A stretch of 64,000 nucleotides of DNA from Vermiculatibacterium agrestimuris (GCF_943193085.1 NZ_CALPCU010000004.1:1-64000); one strand, 5' to 3'; counted from the first letter of the stretch, positions 45,868 through 56,810 are shown. The notes: a model not told the origin generated them from the sequence alone. Numbers and translations: made by a program.

Positions 45868-46940
45868 TGGCGCTTTTCCGCATCAAGGACAGCAAGACCC
45901 AGTCCCTGTCCAACAGCCTGGAGCAGCAGACCCGGCGGCAGTTCTCCCAGGAGGAGCTGTTCCAGTTTGCCCCCTACGATCCCGACGCCGGAGAGCGGGG
46001 CGGCTATTCCGACTACTCCTACTGGCGCTCCACCCTGCGGGCCTTCCGCAAGAACCGGGTGGCCATGTTCTTTCTGTGCGTCATTCTGGCCACCTTGCTC
46101 TTCACCTTCCTGGAGCCTCTCATCCCCTATGACCGGGAGCCCAACACCATCTACTATGTGGAGCAGGCGGAGATCAACCTGTTCACCCGCAAGCCGGTGC
46201 TGGATGAGAACGGCAACCCGGTGATGAAGGTCTCCCGGGCCACCGACCGCGCCCCCGGGGAAGAGTTCTGGTTCGGCACCAATTCCATCGGCCAGGATCT
46301 GTGGAGCCAGATCTGGGCAGGCACCCGCAACAGCCTGTTCATCGGCTTCGCCGTGGCCTGTGTGGACGCCCTTCTGGGGATCCTGATGGGCGTTTTGTGG
46401 GGCTATGTACGCAAGCTGGATTTCTTCTTTACCGAGCTTTATAACATCTTTGACAATGTGCCCCAGACCCTCATTGTCATCATCCTGTCCTACGTGCTCC
46501 GCCCCGGCATGGGCACCATGATCTTCGCCATGTGCATCACCTCCTGGCTGGCCACCGCCCGGTTTATCCGCAACCAGGTGGTCATCATTCGGGACCGGGA
46601 CTACAACCTGGCCTCCCGGTGCCTGGGCACCTCCACCTGGCGCATCATCACCAAGAACCTGCTGCCCTACCTGGTGAGCATCATTACCATGCGCATGGCC
46701 CTGGCCATCCCGGCGGCCATCAACAATGAGGTATTCATCACCTACATCTCCCTGGGCGTGCCCCTGGAGACCCCCACTCTGGGCAACCTGGTGGAGGCGG
46801 GGCGCAAGGTCATGGGCGAGGCGGCCCTGCGCTACCAGCTGTTCATTCCCGTCGTCATTCTGGCCACCATCACCATCTCCTTCTATATCATTGGCAACGC
46901 CTTTGCCGACGCCGCCGATCCCAAGAATCACGTGAACTGA
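45867..46940 (+). CDS. Peptide ABC transporter permease (DppC type)
   Basis: A 357-residue permease with an OppC-type N-terminal extension of about 65 residues before the first helix (VAMFFLCVILATLLFTFLEP). A family domain GTNSIGQDLWSQIWAGTRNS opens the core and the EAA loop is YNLASRCLGTSTWRIITKNL. The start overlaps the previous stop (TAATG), giving translational coupling. Confidence 0.92.
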   Translation: MALFRIKDSKTQSLSNSLEQQTRRQFSQEELFQFAPYDPDAGERGGYSDYSYWRSTLRAFRKNRVAMFFLCVILATLLFTFLEPLIPYDREPNTIYYVEQAEINLFTRKPVLDENGNPVMKVSRATDRAPGEEFWFGTNSIGQDLWSQIWAGTRNSLFIGFAVACVDALLGILMGVLWGYVRKLDFFFTELYNIFDNVPQTLIVIILSYVLRPGMGTMIFAMCITSWLATARFIRNQVVIIRDRDYNLASRCLGTSTWRIITKNLLPYLVSIITMRMALAIPAAINNEVFITYISLGVPLETPTLGNLVEAGRKVMGEAALRYQLFIPVVILATITISFYIIGNAFADAADPKNHVN

Positions 46941-46955
46941 GAGGAGGCCCTTTTT

Positions 46956-47994
46956 ATGCCAAATGAAAATGCCATCCTCTCCTTTGAGGAGCTGGAGATC
47001 CGCTTCACCCTCCGGGGGCAGGTGCTCAACGCCATCCGCGGGGTCTCCCTGGACGTGATGCGGGGCGAGTCCCTGGCCATTGTGGGCGAGTCAGGCTCCG
47101 GCAAGAGCGTGCTGACCAAGTCCGCCATGGGACTTTTGGACGCCAACGGTTTCATCGCCGGAGGCCACATCTGGTACGACGGCAAGGATCTGACCCAGTA
47201 CGCCACGGAAAAGGAGTGGCTGTCCATCCGGGGCAAGGAGATCGCCATGGTGATGCAGGATCCCATGACCTCCCTCAACCCCCTCCAGACCATCGGCGAC
47301 CAGATCACCGAGGCGGTGCGCCTCCATCAGGACTTGAAGGGTGACGCGGCCAAGGCCGCCGCCATCGAGGCTCTCTCCGCCGTGGGCATCGACGAGCCGG
47401 AGCGCCGCTATAAGCAGTATCCCCACGAGTTCTCCGGCGGTATGCGCCAGCGGGTGGTCATCGCCATCGCCGTGGCCTGCCGGCCCAAGGTGCTCATCTG
47501 TGACGAGCCCACCACCGCTCTGGACGTGACCATCCAGGCCCAGATCCTGGATCTTATCAAGGCCCTCCAGAAGCGGCTGGAGCTCACCACCGTCTATATC
47601 ACCCACGACCTGGGCGTGGTGGCCAATGTGGCCGACCGCATCGCCGTCATGTACGCCGGGGACATCGTGGAGGTGGGCAAGTGCGAAGAGGTCTTCTACG
47701 ACCCCAAGCACCCTTACACCTGGGCCCTGCTCAGCTCCCTGCCCCAGCTGGGGGTAAAGGGCCAAGAGCTCTACTCCATTCAGGGCACCCCGCCCAACCT
47801 CTTCTACGAGGTGCACGGAGACGCCTTCGCCCCCCGCAATCCCCAGGCGCTGAACATCGACTTCGTGGAGCGGCCTCCCTTCTTCGAGGTCTCCCCCACC
47901 CACAAGGCCCGGACATGGCTCCTGGATCCCAGGGCCCCCAAGGTGGAGCCCCCGGAGCACATCCGCCAGCTGCGGCAGAAGGGGGGCTATCCCC

Positions 47995-48002
<8 letters not shown>
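46956..48002 (+). CDS. Peptide ABC transporter ATP-binding protein (DppD type)
   Basis: A 348-residue ABC ATPase. Walker A is GESGSGKSVLTKS, the signature FSGGMRQRVVIAIA, Walker B VLICDEPTTALDV. The C-terminal oligopeptide-type extension follows (PHGY... region), although the usual CxPxC iron-sulfur cysteines are not obvious. AGGAGG precedes the ATG at 46956. Overlaps the next ATPase by 8 bp. Confidence 0.93.
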
Positions 48003-48936
<934 letters not shown>

Positions 48937-48943
48937 TAATATT

Positions 48944-49858
48944 ATGTTAACTCCAAGCTCTCTCTATCCCGGCGCCCGCGTGGCGCTTGTCGCCCCGGCA
49001 TCCGCTGTGCCGGAAGAGCGGCTCCAGCCTTCCATCGACGCGGTGAAGGCCTTTAACCTGGAGCCGGTGGTCTTCCCTTCCTGTTATTATGTTAACCGCC
49101 ACGGCTACTTTGCCGCCGACGACGCCCAGCGGGCCAAGGACATTCAGGACGCCTTCGCCGACACGGATATCCAGGGCGTGGTGTGCATCCGGGGCGGCTA
49201 CGGGGCGAATCGGCTGCTGCCCCTGCTGAACCTGCGGGACATCGCCCGGCACCCCAAGTTCTTTGCCGGGTATTCCGACGTCACCGCCCTCCACATCGCC
49301 TTCAACCAATGCTGCCGGTTCGTGACCTACCACACCCCCATGCCCTCCACCGAGTGGTACCAGGGCCTGGACAAGTACACCGCCACCTACCTCCGCCGGG
49401 CCCTCTTCGGCGCCCTCACCGGCCCCATGCCCCTGCTGCCGGGGGCGGAGACCCTCTCGCCGGGCATGGCCAGGGGCGTTTTGTGCGGCGGCAACCTGTC
49501 CCTGGTGCGGGACAGCCTGGGCACGCCCTGGGAGATCAACACCCGGGGGAAGATCCTCTTCCTGGAGGACATCGACGAGAAGACCTACCGCATCGACGGG
49601 ATGCTCACCCAGCTGCGCAACGCCGGCAAGTTCGACGACTGCGCCGGTATCCTGCTGGGGGCCTGGACAAACTGCGTGCCCGAGCATCCCGAGCGCACCC
49701 TCACCCTGGAGGAGATCCTCCGGGAGGTGGTGCTCCCCGCGGGCAAGCCGGTGCTCTCCGCCCTGCCGGCGGGCCATGTGCTGCCCACCCTCTCCCTGCC
49801 CATGGGGGCGGTGGTAGCAATGGACGCCGAGGCTAAAACGCTGGAGGTCTGCGTATGA
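48944..49858 (+). CDS. LD-carboxypeptidase (S66 family, LdcA/YkfA type)
   Basis: A 304-residue cytoplasmic serine peptidase that removes the terminal D-alanine from murein tetrapeptides. S66 signatures: IRGGYGANRLLP, nucleophile serine in FAGYSDVTALH, glutamate in LFLEDIDEKTYRIDGML and histidine in LPAGHVLPTLSLP. Part of the murein-recycling operon; the stop overlaps the next ORF by 4 bp. Confidence 0.92.
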   Translation: MLTPSSLYPGARVALVAPASAVPEERLQPSIDAVKAFNLEPVVFPSCYYVNRHGYFAADDAQRAKDIQDAFADTDIQGVVCIRGGYGANRLLPLLNLRDIARHPKFFAGYSDVTALHIAFNQCCRFVTYHTPMPSTEWYQGLDKYTATYLRRALFGALTGPMPLLPGAETLSPGMARGVLCGGNLSLVRDSLGTPWEINTRGKILFLEDIDEKTYRIDGMLTQLRNAGKFDDCAGILLGAWTNCVPEHPERTLTLEEILREVVLPAGKPVLSALPAGHVLPTLSLPMGAVVAMDAEAKTLEVCV

Positions 49859-50661
49859 TGGCGCCCAAGGAGCTGGACGCCTGGCTCCAGGCCCAGGCCG
49901 ACGCCTTCCCCGGAAAATGCGCCTATTTGGTGGCGGACACCCTGTCCGACGCCCCCCTCCACGCCAGGATGGAGGAGGTGGTCTTCCCCTCCGCCTCCCT
50001 CATCAAAACCCCCATTCTCCTGGCCGCCCTGGAGCAGGTGCGCCAGGGCCTGCTGGCCCTGGACGATATGCTGGAGGTGCCGCAGCAGGCCATCCTGCCC
50101 GACACCGCGGTCTTTGAGGAGGGCCCTTGCCGCTGCACCCTCCAGGAGCTTCTCTTCTGGATGATCGTCAACAGCGACAACACCGCCACCAACGTGATCC
50201 TGGATATCCTGGGCTTCGACGCGGTGAACGAATACTCCGCTCTGGTGCTGGGGCTCAAGCATACCCTGTGCCAGCGGAAGATGCTGGACTTTGAGGCCGC
50301 CGGCCAGGGCTTCGACAACATCACCTGCGCCGCCGACCAGCGGCGGCTTTACTGCCTGCTGCGGGATAACTGCATCCTCAACCCCAACCTGCGGCGCACG
50401 GCCATCTCCATCCTCTGCCGCCAGCGCAGTCAGAGTTCCGCCCTGCGCTATATCGCCGATGAGCTCCTCTTCGCCCATAAGACCGGCGGGCTGGACGGCG
50501 TGGCCCACGACTGCGGCCTGTTCCTGTCCTCCACCCCGCCTCTTTTTCTGGGGGTATTCACCTGGGAGGGCCCCAGCCCCGACGGCGACAGCGGCCAGAA
50601 GCGGTTCATCGGCCGGCTCTCCAAGGCCATTTTCGACACCTATAAGGAGGTTCGGGTATGA
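49855..50661 (+). CDS. Cytoplasmic class A beta-lactamase-fold serine hydrolase
   Basis: A 268-residue protein with the three catalytic motifs of the penicilloyl serine family: SASLIK (SxxK), SDN in VNSDNTATN and KTG in AHKTGG. There is no signal peptide. At the position where class A enzymes have ExxLN, the segment is RKMLDFEAAGQG and the deacylating glutamate seems absent. Together with cytoplasmic location and the neighbours, this suggests a peptidase or amidase on imported murein peptides rather than antibiotic resistance. Translationally coupled on both sides by 4-bp overlaps. Confidence 0.85.
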   Translation: MMAPKELDAWLQAQADAFPGKCAYLVADTLSDAPLHARMEEVVFPSASLIKTPILLAALEQVRQGLLALDDMLEVPQQAILPDTAVFEEGPCRCTLQELLFWMIVNSDNTATNVILDILGFDAVNEYSALVLGLKHTLCQRKMLDFEAAGQGFDNITCAADQRRLYCLLRDNCILNPNLRRTAISILCRQRSQSSALRYIADELLFAHKTGGLDGVAHDCGLFLSSTPPLFLGVFTWEGPSPDGDSGQKRFIGRLSKAIFDTYKEVRV

Positions 50662-51500
50662 AGGCCATTGTCAATTCCCCCATCTGCCCCCTCATGACCC
50701 AGCCCCGCTGCGACTGCGAGCTGGCCGACGAGGCCCTGTTCGGCATGGTGCTGGAGGTGCTGGAGCAGACCACGCCCGGCTATTGGAAGGTGCGCACCCA
50801 TTACCGCTACGAGGGCTACGCCCCGGTGCACGGGCTGGTGATCGGCGACCGGAGCGCCAAGGACTGGGAGGCCCTGCCCAAGAAGGTGGTGCTCCATAAG
50901 AGCACCTGTGATGTGATGGCCGCGCCCAAGGTGCAGTCCTGGCCCCTGGTCACCCTGCCTCTGGGAGCGGTGGTGGCCGTCACCGAGCCCCCGGAGACGG
51001 ATCCTGAGACCGGAGCGCCCACCGGCTGGCAGATGGTCACCCTTCCCGACGGCCAGGAGGGCTATGTGCGCTCCAGCTGGCTGGATGTCTATTACGACAA
51101 GCCCATCGATCTGCCGGAGCAGCAGCTGCGCCGTCGGCTGGTGGACACCGCCCACCTCTTCACCCGCACCCAGTACCGCTGGGGGGGCAAGACCCCTCTG
51201 GGCGTGGACTGCTCGGGGCTGGTGTCCATGAGCTATCTTTTGAACGGCATCGTCATCTGGCGGGACGCCTCCATCAAGGAGGGCTTCCCCATCCACCCCA
51301 TCGACCTGAAGGATGCCGGCCCCGGCGATCTGCTCTTCTTCCCCGGCCATGTGGCCATGTACATGGGAGATAACTGGTATATCCACTCCACCGGCAGGGC
51401 GGGGGACGACGGGGTCACCTTCAATAGCCTCAGCCCCAAAGACAGCATCTTCCGCGCTGACCTGCTGGAAAAGCTCACCGGGGTGGGAAGCATTTTCTGA
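50658..51500 (+). CDS. NlpC/P60 gamma-D-glutamyl-diamino acid endopeptidase (YkfC type)
   Basis: A 280-residue enzyme with two SH3-like N-terminal domains and an NlpC/P60 catalytic domain (about 155-280). Catalytic cysteine is in VDCSGLVSMSYLL and histidine in FFPGHVAMYMG, and a third polar residue follows in WYIHSTG. No signal peptide, so it works in the cytoplasm. YkfC-type enzymes cut the D-Glu to diaminopimelate (or lysine) bond of murein tripeptide, releasing L-Ala-D-Glu for the epimerase and the diamino acid. Confidence 0.9.
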   Translation: MKAIVNSPICPLMTQPRCDCELADEALFGMVLEVLEQTTPGYWKVRTHYRYEGYAPVHGLVIGDRSAKDWEALPKKVVLHKSTCDVMAAPKVQSWPLVTLPLGAVVAVTEPPETDPETGAPTGWQMVTLPDGQEGYVRSSWLDVYYDKPIDLPEQQLRRRLVDTAHLFTRTQYRWGGKTPLGVDCSGLVSMSYLLNGIVIWRDASIKEGFPIHPIDLKDAGPGDLLFFPGHVAMYMGDNWYIHSTGRAGDDGVTFNSLSPKDSIFRADLLEKLTGVGSIF

Positions 51501-51511
51501 GCGCAAAAGAC

Positions 51512-51550
51512 AAAAAGGGAGACGACGGAATACCCGTCGCCTCCCTTTTT
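51512..51550. terminator. Bidirectional terminator after the murein-recycling operon
   Basis: AAAAAGGGAG pairs with CTCCCTTTTT around an inner CGACGG/CCGTCG stem; it also ends recG from the other side. Confidence 0.88.
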
Positions 51551-51587
51551 CCTATCCTGTTCCCCTTCCCCAGGGCACGCCGCCGGC

Positions 51588-53636
51588 TCAATTGAAAATG
51601 TCCCCCTCCTCCCGGAAGAGGCGGCGGATCTTTTCCATCACCGGCCGGTTCTCCGGGTCGGCCAAGGCGGGGTCGGCCCGCAGAAGGGCCTCGGCGGCCT
51701 GCTGGGCCTCCTTGAGCACCCGGGTGTCCCCCGCCAGATCCGCGGCGCGCAGGACGGGCAGGCCGTGCTGACGCTGGCCGAAGAAGTCGCCGGGGCCCCG
51801 GAGCTCCAAGTCCTTCTCCGCGATCTTGAAGCCGTCGGTGGTCTGGCAGAAGTAGCGCAGCCGCTCCCGGGTCTCCGGGGCGCGGTTGTCGCTGATGAGC
51901 ACACAGTAGGACTGCCACCGGCCCCGGCCCACCCGGCCCCGGAGCTGGTGGAGCTGGGACAGGCCAAACCGCTCGGCGTTCTCAATGACCATGAGGCTGG
52001 CGTTTGGTACGTCCACCCCCACCTCCACAACGGTGGTGGACACCAGCACGTCCACCTCGCCCCGGGCGAAGGCGGACATGACCGCCTCCTTGTCCTTGCT
52101 TTTCAGCTTGCCGTGGACAAAGGCCACCCGCAGGTCGGGAAAGACCTGCTCAGAAAGCTCCCGGGCAAAGGCGGTGACCGCCTTCAGCTCACCGGCCTCC
52201 CCCTCCTCCACGGCGGGACAAATAATATACACCTGGCGGCCCTCGGCCACCTGCTTGCGGACAAAGCCGTACATCCGCTGGCGCTTGTCCTCCCCCACCA
52301 GATAGGTCTCCACCGGGGTGCGGCCCGGGGGCAGCTCATCGATGATGGTCACATCCAGATCGCCGTAAATGAGCAGAGCCAGGGTGCGGGGGATGGGCGT
52401 GGCCGACATGACCAGCACGTGGGGCTGGTTTTGGGCCTTGGAGCTGAGGGCGGAGCGCTGACCCACTCCAAAGCGGTGCTGCTCGTCGGTGATGACCAGG
52501 CCCAGGTTTTGATAGCCCACTTTTTCTGACAATAGCGCATGGGTGCCAACGGCCAGATCAATAAATCCGCTTTCCAAGGACGCATACATGGTCTTCTTCT
52601 CTGTTGATGTCAGGCTTCCAGTAAGAAGCCCAACTTTAATACCCGCAGGGGCAAGAAGTTCCCGCAGCGTCTCATAGTGCTGGTGGGCCAGGATCTCCGT
52701 GGGGGCCATCATAGCGCTCTGGAAGCCCCCGGCGTGGGCCAGCCAGGCGGCAAAGGCGGCCACCGCCGTCTTGCCGGAGCCCACGTCGCCCTGGATGAGC
52801 CGGTTCATGGCCCGGCCGGAAGTCAGGTCGGCCAACAGCTCCTCCATGGCTCTTTTTTGGGCCCCGGTGGGCACAAAGGGCAGCAGCTTCAGAAATTCCT
52901 CCACCGCCCGGCCGGGAAAGACCTGGCCCGTCAGGGCGGCGCGGCGGGAGCGGAGAAACGCCATGCCGCAGGAGAGGGTGAACAGTTCCTCGAAGACCGC
53001 TCGCCGCCGGGCCAGGGCCAGCGCCTCCTGATCCACGGGGAAGTGGAGGTTTTGGCAGGCGTACTCCATGGTACAAAGGGTATGCTCCTGCCGCACCGCG
53101 CCCGGCAGCTCGTCAGGCAAAAGTCCGGCGCAGTCCTCCACACACCGGAGGGCCAGTCCCGCCAGCAGGTTGTTGCTCACCCCGGCGGTGAGGGGGTAGA
53201 CCGGCATAATGCGGCCGGTGAAGCGGATCCTGTCCTCCCGCTCGAAGACCGGGTTGGTCAGCTGCCGGCGGTTTCCCGCGCCCTCCACCCGGCCGTAGAA
53301 GATATAGCTCTCCCCCGCCCGCAGGGCCCGGCGGACATAGTCCTGGTTGAAAAAGACCGCCTGGGCGGCTCCGGAGCCGTCCACGATCCTGCACTTGGTG
53401 ATGTTGAGGCCCTTGCGGATATAGGAGACGCTGGGCGTCTCCGCCACCAGGGCGGACACGCACACCGGCTCCGCCTCCGGGGCCTGGGCGATGAGATAGA
53501 TCTTGGTGCGGTCTTCATAGGCGCGGGGCCAGTAGGTCAAAAGATCGCCCACTGTCTCCAGGCCCAGCTTGGCCAGGGCCTTGGCCTTGGCGGGGCCGAC
53601 GCCGGGAAAGGACTGAAGCGGGGTATCCAGCACCAT
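51588..53636 (-). CDS. recG: ATP-dependent DNA helicase RecG
   Basis: A 682-residue branch-migration helicase for stalled forks and recombination intermediates. An N-terminal wedge OB-fold domain is followed by Walker A LIQGDVGSGKTAVA, motif II ITDEQHRFGVGQR and motif VI QLRGRVGRG. The start at 53636 has GGGAGG upstream at a slightly long spacing. Length is normal. Confidence 0.96.
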   Translation of the reverse strand: MVLDTPLQSFPGVGPAKAKALAKLGLETVGDLLTYWPRAYEDRTKIYLIAQAPEAEPVCVSALVAETPSVSYIRKGLNITKCRIVDGSGAAQAVFFNQDYVRRALRAGESYIFYGRVEGAGNRRQLTNPVFEREDRIRFTGRIMPVYPLTAGVSNNLLAGLALRCVEDCAGLLPDELPGAVRQEHTLCTMEYACQNLHFPVDQEALALARRRAVFEELFTLSCGMAFLRSRRAALTGQVFPGRAVEEFLKLLPFVPTGAQKRAMEELLADLTSGRAMNRLIQGDVGSGKTAVAAFAAWLAHAGGFQSAMMAPTEILAHQHYETLRELLAPAGIKVGLLTGSLTSTEKKTMYASLESGFIDLAVGTHALLSEKVGYQNLGLVITDEQHRFGVGQRSALSSKAQNQPHVLVMSATPIPRTLALLIYGDLDVTIIDELPPGRTPVETYLVGEDKRQRMYGFVRKQVAEGRQVYIICPAVEEGEAGELKAVTAFARELSEQVFPDLRVAFVHGKLKSKDKEAVMSAFARGEVDVLVSTTVVEVGVDVPNASLMVIENAERFGLSQLHQLRGRVGRGRWQSYCVLISDNRAPETRERLRYFCQTTDGFKIAEKDLELRGPGDFFGQRQHGLPVLRAADLAGDTRVLKEAQQAAEALLRADPALADPENRPVMEKIRRLFREEGDIFN

Positions 53637-53701
53637 CGCAGGCGCCTCCCTTCCACTTGATTGTGTCTCTATGGTAACACAAATCGACCCCAGAGGCAAC
53701 G

Positions 53702-53733
53702 AAAAAGGGCGCGGAGGCTCCGCGCCCTTTTTG
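53702..53733. terminator. Terminator of the TRAP/kinase/aldolase operon
   Basis: AAAAAGGGCGCGGA pairs with TCCGCGCCCTTTTT. It ends the minus-strand operon before recG. Confidence 0.9.
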
Positions 53734-53739
53734 TTTGAT

Positions 53740-54663
53740 TCAGGATATGCCGAACAGCACCACCAGCACCGACATGGCCGCTACGCTGATCAGCGCATAG
53801 GTGGAATTCACTGACGCCGCCATGGCTACAGGGCCGCCCAACTCATCGGTAAAGCTGGCCGAGAGCACCGCAATGGGCGACAGCGCCAGAATGGCCAGTA
53901 CCCGCCGGGTCTCCAGTCCCACTGGGAGCAGGAAATAGAGCCCCGCCGCCAACAGGATGCTGACCGCCGCCCGGCTGATCACCACTTTGAAGACTTTGAA
54001 CCCATCTCCCGGCTCCATGCGGAAGTCCACCATCATGCCGATAAAGAGCATGGAGACAAAGGCGTTTGCGTTGGCGGCCGGCGTCAGCAGGGTGACCACC
54101 GTCTGCGGAACATTCAGCCCCACCGCTGTGTAGACGATCATAAAGAGATAGGTAACAAAGGGCACCACATGGAAAAGCTTTTTTACCATCTTCTTCAGGG
54201 AAAAGCCCGCGCCCGTCTTTCTGTCCACTATGTTGGAAGCGATGGCATATCCGCCGCCGGTGGCAATGGTGGAATTGCCCATATCGAACAGGCACGCCAG
54301 CGCCACCCCGTAAGCCCCTAAAAAGTTTTGCAGAAAAGGCAGCGCAAAACAGCCCACATTATAGCCGCAGAAGCTCATCAGGTAGAGCACTCTCTCGTTC
54401 CGGCTCTTTCGATGGGAAAACAGCGCCGCCAGCGCGATCATACCCAGATTCATTCCCAGGCCAAGCACCGCCACGCCCCAAAGAGACAGATCCATCTGGA
54501 AGCCGTTAAAGCTGACAACAATGGAGGCCGGAATGGTAAGGTTCATCACGATCCGCTGTACCACAGTATATTCCTTGGGGCCGAAAACCCCTTTTTGACG
54601 AAGAAAATACCCTGCGCAGATCACCAGCAGAAAGGACGCCGCCTTCCATATCACATCCCACAT
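53740..54663 (-). CDS. AEC family transporter
   Basis: A 307-residue membrane protein with ten predicted helices in the auxin-efflux-carrier pattern (two five-helix halves, GYFLRQKGVF, NLTIPASIVVSF). These proteins move small organic acids. It is the last gene of the operon, 27 bp after the aldolase gene, so it may export or import a pathway acid alongside the TRAP system. Confidence 0.88.
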   Translation of the reverse strand: MWDVIWKAASFLLVICAGYFLRQKGVFGPKEYTVVQRIVMNLTIPASIVVSFNGFQMDLSLWGVAVLGLGMNLGMIALAALFSHRKSRNERVLYLMSFCGYNVGCFALPFLQNFLGAYGVALACLFDMGNSTIATGGGYAIASNIVDRKTGAGFSLKKMVKKLFHVVPFVTYLFMIVYTAVGLNVPQTVVTLLTPAANANAFVSMLFIGMMVDFRMEPGDGFKVFKVVISRAAVSILLAAGLYFLLPVGLETRRVLAILALSPIAVLSASFTDELGGPVAMAASVNSTYALISVAAMSVLVVLFGIS

Positions 54664-54690
54664 ACCTGCTCCTGCCCCCTCTCTATCCGT

Positions 54691-55455
54691 TTACTTCGTC
54701 CCTTTCACATCCTTTATCATAGCCTGAATTCCTTTCTTTAGCAAGCCCAATTCGCTGTCACAGCTGAACAAGGTCATTCCCTGGGCCTGCCAGTGGCGCA
54801 GAAAAGCGGGATTGGATGCGATGACGCCGGTGGGCTTGCCCGCGGCCTTACCCGCGGCCACTACCTTTGCCAGGGCCGCCTCCATCTCCGGCGTGTCGAA
54901 ATTGCCGGTACAACCCAGTGCGCAGGCCAGATCGTTGGGGCCCACAAACAGGCCGTCGATCCCATCTACGGCGGCGATACGCTGGGCATTCTCCACGCTC
55001 TGGACGGTCTCGATCTGGGCAAAGAACATGGTGCGGCCGTTGGCCTTCTGCGTATATTCAGACAGCTTGCCGGGGTTGTAATTGCTGTGGGGCCGCATCG
55101 TGGAAATGCCCCGCTCCCCCTGGGGGGCATATTTGCCAAAGCGCACCAGCTCCTCGGCCTGCTGGGGCGTATTCAGCATGGGGATCAAGATCCCATCCAC
55201 ACCAGCATCCAGGTATTTCTGGATACACTCTCTGGAAATATGGGGGGCCCGGACGATCAGGGGAAAGCCCACGCCGCCGGCCACAGCGGCCAGGGCGGCC
55301 ACCTGAGAATAGTCGAAATAGCCGTGCTCGCAATCCACGACCACATAGTCCAGACCCGCAGCCTGCATCAGGCGGGTCAGATTAGGCGCTGGGATCTCGG
55401 AAAGAAACGCGCCCAGCACCATTTCATTGTTTTGAATACGCTCTTTAAAACTCAT
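54691..55455 (-). CDS. HpcH/HpaI aldolase/citrate lyase family protein
   Basis: A 254-residue class II pyruvate aldolase. Family motifs: VVVDCEHGYFDYSQ, GILIPMLNTPQQAEELVRF, FFAQIETVQSVEN (metal-binding glutamate) and GLFVGPNDLA. Members cleave 2-keto-3-deoxy sugar acids or similar into pyruvate and an aldehyde. The start at 55455 follows the kinase stop by 2 bases. Substrate unknown. Confidence 0.92.
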   Translation of the reverse strand: MSFKERIQNNEMVLGAFLSEIPAPNLTRLMQAAGLDYVVVDCEHGYFDYSQVAALAAVAGGVGFPLIVRAPHISRECIQKYLDAGVDGILIPMLNTPQQAEELVRFGKYAPQGERGISTMRPHSNYNPGKLSEYTQKANGRTMFFAQIETVQSVENAQRIAAVDGIDGLFVGPNDLACALGCTGNFDTPEMEAALAKVVAAGKAAGKPTGVIASNPAFLRHWQAQGMTLFSCDSELGLLKKGIQAMIKDVKGTK

Positions 55456-55457
55456 AA

Positions 55458-56810
55458 TCACTCTCTCCCATAAACACATTTTTTTGCCAGCTTAAAAAGA
55501 CCTCCGTACACCTCGTCGGCGGAGGCGGCCACCGTGTGGGGGGCGCCCATGGCCTCGGTGACAGCCTGACGGAGGATCGGATTCTTTAGAATCGCGCCGC
55601 CGGTCAGATAGAGGGAACCGGAGAACCGGGCATAGTCGCACAGCAACTCGGCAAAGCGGCGGTACTGCCGGCCGAAGTCCTTGGCGGTGGCATGAATCAC
55701 GTGCTCCAGCGTCAAATTTACGTGATCGATGCCCCCGATAGAGCCTCCCGCCAGCCGGTCGGGCAGCTCATAGAAGCTGCAATCCACCGTCAGGCCACCG
55801 TCCTCCCGCCAGTCGGAGCCAAGGGCCTGGATGCGCTCCCACACCGCCTCCCGGGAGAGACTCTGACCGAAGATGCGCTCCCCCACGTCCCGAAGGTAAT
55901 CGATCTGCACGTCAAAGTTGCGCCCGCCCGGCATCCGGGAGATCACATTGCAGTAATTGCCGTCGTAGTAAGGCCGGATCTCATAGGTACCCGGGATATA
56001 TTGATCGGTGAGGTAGAGCAGCTGACCGCTGGTGGCGATGTTCACCACCATGTCTCCGGTCTTGGCATTTGTTCCGTAGACGCTGGTTTGCACGTCCCCT
56101 ACATCGGGGTATACCTTCAGCTCCACCTCGCCGTCCCGATAGACTCCGCAGCACTCCAAGTCCCTGGTGATCCGGGGAAGGCGGAAAAAATCCAGCCCCA
56201 CTCTGGCCAGGATATCGCGGCGCCATGTGCCCTCCAGAATATTGGCAAAACCCATAGGGGCGGCGTTGGTAATGTGGCAGATGCTGTTGCCAGTGAGCTT
56301 TTCAATGAGATAGGCCCCAAGCGTGTAGACGCTGGTCTCCGCGCCCCTGTCCAGGTCTCCCCCGCGGAACAGCGCGTAGAGGTTGCACAGGGCCAGAGCG
56401 GGCTTTACCGGTACGCCGGTATTCTCCATAACACTAGTGGGCAGCAGCTCCTCCAGCCCCTCCAGGTAGCTCTTCCCTGTCTTTGGATCTGTCCGCAGAC
56501 AGCGGGTGTCCTGCCAGGAGATATAGGTATCTGCTGCCAGGCCGGGATGGCATAGCACACACCCGTGCTGCTGGGTGGACATGAGCAGTCCTCCCGCATC
56601 GGGATGGGCCTTGGCACAGCGGCGGACGGTCTCCTTCACCGCCTTCAGCAGGGCCTGGGCGTCGTTTTCAAATACTGTGGGATCGGGGTGGGGCCGCTTC
56701 TCTGGCGTGTGGCACTTCTCGGTATACAGGATCTTCTCCTCTGCCACGTCAAAGACCGCAGCCTTGATAAAGGTACTGCCGATATCTAGTGTAATAACGA
56801 TATTGTCCAT
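55458..56810 (-). CDS. FGGY family carbohydrate kinase
   Basis: A 450-residue kinase with the phosphate-binding loop ITLDIGSTFIKAAVFD near the N-terminus, LLMSTQQHGCVL, and the ATP-binding glycine segment LYLTGGAILKNP. It phosphorylates a sugar or sugar derivative. The pattern recalls sedoheptulokinase-like members, but substrate cannot be assigned. GGGAGG precedes the ATG at 56810. Confidence 0.88.
   Translation of the reverse strand: MDNIVITLDIGSTFIKAAVFDVAEEKILYTEKCHTPEKRPHPDPTVFENDAQALLKAVKETVRRCAKAHPDAGGLLMSTQQHGCVLCHPGLAADTYISWQDTRCLRTDPKTGKSYLEGLEELLPTSVMENTGVPVKPALALCNLYALFRGGDLDRGAETSVYTLGAYLIEKLTGNSICHITNAAPMGFANILEGTWRRDILARVGLDFFRLPRITRDLECCGVYRDGEVELKVYPDVGDVQTSVYGTNAKTGDMVVNIATSGQLLYLTDQYIPGTYEIRPYYDGNYCNVISRMPGGRNFDVQIDYLRDVGERIFGQSLSREAVWERIQALGSDWREDGGLTVDCSFYELPDRLAGGSIGGIDHVNLTLEHVIHATAKDFGRQYRRFAELLCDYARFSGSLYLTGGAILKNPILRQAVTEAMGAPHTVAASADEVYGGLFKLAKKCVYGRE

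Noticed and set aside
49855..50661. Beta-lactam resistance gene
   Set aside because: The SxxK, SDN and KTG motifs invite this call, but there is no signal peptide, the deacylating glutamate seems absent, and the gene is embedded in a murein-peptide operon.
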